5,507 nt of DNA, from the NCBI GenBank assembly GCA_030019105.1, contig JASEGY010000261.1:1-5507 (forward strand). The letters run 5' to 3'. The position numbers and the translations under genes were made by a program. Positions 5,470 to 5,507 of the stretch are shown piece by piece. Positions within the stretch are counted from its first letter, which is position 1, and each line of letters opens with the position of its first letter. The stretch is from a bacterium. GTDB taxonomy: Bacteria > UBA9089 > JASEGY01. The notes under the pieces were generated by a model, which had not been told where the DNA came from, did not search any database, and saw only the letters and a program-made list of their open reading frames with translations.

Positions 5470-5497
5470 GGTTCAAAGTTCAGGGTTCACGGTTCCA
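5470..5497. repeat. 7-bp-period repeat upstream of the exbD fragment
   Basis: GGTTCAA at 5470-5476, AGTTCAG at 5477-5483, then GGTTCAC at 5484-5490 and GGTTCCA at 5491-5497 are four in-phase heptads on the plus strand. They occupy the place where the membrane-spanning half of exbD would be expected, and they carry the in-frame stop that limits the ExbD reading frame. Confidence 0.75.
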
Positions 5498-5507
5498 GGG
5501 TTGGTCA

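Overview
The window comes from a diderm (Gram-negative-type) bacterium. It holds an outer-membrane TonB-dependent receptor, a TonB protein, part of an ExbD protein and a periplasmic lipoprotein of the cobalamin/iron-siderophore ABC family. The phylum cannot be read from the sequence. The degenerate 7-bp repeats between the genes suggest a repeat-rich genome, possibly of an uncultured lineage, but that is an inference.

Layout, left to right. (1) 1-291, plus strand: the 3' part of a PIN-domain (VapC-like) toxin gene, apparently broken by an in-frame stop at 22-24. It runs convergently into the next gene with a 10-nt overlap. (2) 282-3612, minus strand: a receptor/binding-protein pair. The 735-aa TonB-dependent receptor is upstream. 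The lipoprotein binding protein follows, and its best start codon lies inside the receptor's last codons. (3) 3613-3774: a divergent intergenic region with a near-consensus sigma-70-type promoter facing right. (4) 3775-4346, plus strand: a Phd/YefM antitoxin and a RelE/ParE toxin with an ATGA overlap. (5) 4440-5451, minus strand: tonB preceded by the periplasmic domain of exbD; the membrane-spanning part of exbD is absent. No exbB and no ABC permease or ATPase genes are in the window.

The uptake genes fit one pathway. The receptor would import a cobalamin- or siderophore-like ligand, energised by TonB/ExbD, and the binding protein would pass it to an inner-membrane ABC transporter encoded elsewhere. 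The toxin-antitoxin operon sits between the two halves on the opposite strand. It is flanked by a perfect 12-bp inverted repeat (3653-3664 and 4383-4394).

The most unusual signal is a set of 7-bp-period degenerate tandem repeats, each with a different unit, at nearly every gene boundary (1241-1275, 1382-1399, 3653-3680, 4383-4394, 5182-5209, 5470-5497), plus a GC-rich 18-bp tandem repeat at 1303-1367. In the binding-protein gene they are translated as a roughly 50-residue extension ahead of the lipoprotein signal peptide. At exbD they replace the expected membrane helix. At tonB they supply the only Shine-Dalgarno-like sequence.
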